Assembly: GCA_031553435.1 (NCBI GenBank)
Contig: JAVBLQ010000014.1
Location: 1-39,604 of the forward strand
Direction of reading: 5' to 3'
Length of the DNA stretch: 39,604 nt
DNA from: JAVBLQ01 sp031553435
Lineage (GTDB): Bacteria > Bacteroidota > Bacteroidia > Bacteroidales > Azobacteroidaceae
The translations under genes and the position numbers were made by a program. Positions 38,136-39,604 of the stretch are shown here, one piece after another. The notes below the pieces were generated by a model that saw only the letters and a list, made by a program, of their open reading frames with translations, was not told where the DNA came from and did not search any database. Each line of letters begins with the position of its first letter. Position 1 is the stretch's first letter.

Positions 38136-39356
38136 ATGAAAATCTTTACTAAAAATTATTTACCAGGAGTAATGGTACTTCTGATTACATTATTGGTTGG
38201 TACACAAATAAATTATGCTGCAACCGGAAATCTTGTTTTGGGTGGATATACTTATGTGCCGGATTTAACACTTGATGGTTCCGGTACAGGTTGGACTTGG
38301 GATGCAGCAACAGAAACACTAACATTAAACAGCAACTACAACGGGGTTGATATCTCCATTTGGAGTAACAATTCTGATGTTATTAACTTGGTGTATTCGG
38401 GAGATATTTTTATCTATAGTCATTTTAGTGCTATCTCTTGTATGGGGAGTCTTAATATTAGTGGAGACGGAGGAATATTAACGCTAATGAGTAACAATGG
38501 GAGTATGTCTTGTATTAATGCTCAGCAAAATTTGACCATCGGAAGCAATGCAAATATAAATATAAAAAACAGCTCTGGTATCGCTATAGAGTGTTTTAAT
38601 AATATGACCATTAAGGATAATGCTACTGTAACATGCTCCTCAGATGGCATGTTCGGAAAAGGAATGTTGATCTCTGGTAACACGATGATATCTACAACCG
38701 GTATCGTGAATATTCGTTCTATCTACAGTTATGCTGTTGATTGTAACAATATTTCTATTGAAAAAGGTATGATTAATTTATGGGCTCCTTTTAATCGCTA
38801 TTTTACTTCAACTCCTAACACAACAGGGGGTAGCATATTTTATAATCCTCCGATCATTACGAGCTTATCGGAAAATAGCGGAGATATTGCCGGAGGAACA
38901 AGCGTGGTGCTGACAGGCGAATTTCTCACTGATGTTACCGGAGTAAAAGTAGGAGGAACAAATGCAGCCGGCTTTACCATAGATAGCAATACTCAAATTA
39001 CGTTCACCACGCCGGCAGGTACTGCCGGTACTGTAGATGTAGTTCTGGAAAGAAGTTCTGACGGAGCAACCGTATTGTTGAAAGACGGTTTTACTTATAG
39101 AACACCCACAGGCATTTTCGATGCTGATAACACAGAAACAAGCATATATTTAAATGCTTTCGAAAATATGTTATATGTCAACAATGCTGAAGAGAGGACT
39201 TTACAAATCATTCATCCCTTAGGAATGATTGTTATGCAAAAAAACATCGATACAGTTGCTGAAAGTGTTGATTTGAACATTCTTAGCCCGGGAATGTATA
39301 TTGTGTCGATTACAGGAAATGGTAAGAATATAGTGAAAAAGATAATAAAACGGTAA
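38136..39356 (+). CDS. T9SS-exported protein with repetitive beta region and IPT/TIG domain
   Basis: This 406-residue protein starts at ATG 38136 (MKIFTKNYLPGVMVLLITLLVG); a TTG in the same frame nine codons upstream is less likely. The signal peptide ends near AAATG. Residues about 35-230 are beta-rich with short recurring strands (NLTIGSNANINIKNSSG, NMTIKDNATVTCSSDG), like a solenoid. Residues about 245-325 are an IPT/TIG Ig-like domain (PPIITSLSENSGDIAGGTSVVLTG ... FTYRTPTG). The final ~75 residues are a T9SS type A sorting domain ending IVSITGNGKNIVKKIIKR. It is probably surface-attached or released. Function is unknown; adhesion or glycan contact would suit the architecture. Confidence 0.8.
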   Translation: MKIFTKNYLPGVMVLLITLLVGTQINYAATGNLVLGGYTYVPDLTLDGSGTGWTWDAATETLTLNSNYNGVDISIWSNNSDVINLVYSGDIFIYSHFSAISCMGSLNISGDGGILTLMSNNGSMSCINAQQNLTIGSNANINIKNSSGIAIECFNNMTIKDNATVTCSSDGMFGKGMLISGNTMISTTGIVNIRSIYSYAVDCNNISIEKGMINLWAPFNRYFTSTPNTTGGSIFYNPPIITSLSENSGDIAGGTSVVLTGEFLTDVTGVKVGGTNAAGFTIDSNTQITFTTPAGTAGTVDVVLERSSDGATVLLKDGFTYRTPTGIFDADNTETSIYLNAFENMLYVNNAEERTLQIIHPLGMIVMQKNIDTVAESVDLNILSPGMYIVSITGNGKNIVKKIIKR

Positions 39357-39364
39357 GCTTTTTT

Positions 39365-39425
39365 AATGGTCAAAGGCAAAAGGCGAAAGAAATCACGCGT
39401 AAGTCACCTTTCGCCTTTGTCCATT
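39365..39425. repeat. Quasi-palindrome of heptads after the T9SS protein gene (locus K)
   Basis: The left arm AATGGTCAAAGGCAAAAGGCGAAAG (39365-39389) has the heptads GGTCAAA, GGCAAAA, GGCGAAA. The right arm (39407-39425) read on the other strand is AATGGACAAAGGCGAAAGG, exactly one heptad shorter. The stem forms by skipping that unit. It lies 8 bp after the stop codon. Confidence 0.75.
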
Positions 39426-39456
39426 AAAATGTTTCATATAGATTTCAAAATAAATA

Positions 39457-39604
39457 ATATGACTAAGAAACTGTTTAAAAATTTTTCATAAGACCTTTTT
39501 TAGTTATTTTTTCGTTGATTTGAGGATTTGATTTTGGGAGAATAGCGGGCTATTTGACCAAAAGCAAAGACACAAAACAGCAAAAAAGAACAAAAAAGGG
39601 CATG
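39457..39604. other. Non-coding right edge, possible end of a repeat or IS element
   Basis: The sequence has no reading frame of note. It starts with AAACTGTTTAAAAATTTTTCAT (39469-39490), an inverted copy of the dispersed motif. It carries a perfect palindrome AATAGCGGGCTATT (39541-39554) and ends in purine-rich A-tracts. It resembles intergenic ends of Bacteroidales IS elements to my eye, but no transposase or terminal inverted repeat pair can be seen within the window. Confidence 0.25.

Noticed and set aside
39457..39604. Definite insertion sequence at the right edge
   Set aside because: No transposase, terminal inverted repeat pair or target duplication is visible within the window; kept only as a low-confidence possibility.

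Overview
The window comes from a Bacteroidota genome, most likely order Bacteroidales. The evidence is two SusC/SusD pairs, a Bacteroidetes-type ECF sigma factor, C-terminal type IX secretion (T9SS) sorting domains on several secreted proteins, RibBA and an LptF/G-type permease, and promoters of the Bacteroidetes form (TTTG at -33, TAnnTTTG at -7) in front of several genes. No rRNA, CRISPR array or intact transposase is visible.

Layout. 1-1192: a lipoprotein gene cut by the left edge and an orphan ECF sigma factor, both on the minus strand. 1193-4693: ffh (SRP GTPase), then a secreted CotH-kinase-fold protein with a T9SS tail. 4685-17549, minus strand: a polysaccharide utilisation locus (PUL) read as SusC (frameshifted) - SusD - surface lipoprotein - GH3 - GH5/CBM6/T9SS - GH5/CBM6. 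The GH5 signatures (RGIG.G..L.EPYM, LD.HA.PGGQ) and the CBM6 modules suggest a beta-glucan, perhaps beta-1,3 or mixed-linkage. 17802-23100, minus: a second SusC/SusD pair, separated from the first by a hairpin terminator. 23466-29409, plus: a compact five-gene catabolic operon (split transketolase, FGGY kinase, FucI-like isomerase, FucO-like dehydrogenase) with no aldolase. 29528-34602, minus: housekeeping genes (aminotransferase, ribBA, LptF/G-type permease, SRPBCC protein). 34730-34803: tRNA-Met. 34933-39356, plus: a membrane-anchored AraC regulator, a PI-PLC-like protein, a small protein that duplicates the PLC C-terminal domain, and a T9SS-exported repeat/IPT protein.

How the parts work together. 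The PUL proteins would bind a glucan at the surface, cut it outside or on the cell (GH5), import oligosaccharides (SusC/D) and finish with GH3. The five-gene operon would isomerise and phosphorylate an unidentified sugar, split it by ketol transfer and reduce an aldehyde product.

Two things stand out. First, most gene boundaries carry quasi-palindromes or single arms built from tandem degenerate 7- or 8-bp units. The unit sequence differs at every locus, but the two arms of one locus match, even in their variant units. Second, the transketolase-kinase-isomerase-dehydrogenase operon looks like a sugar route whose substrate cannot be read from the sequence, although it resembles known split-transketolase pathways.
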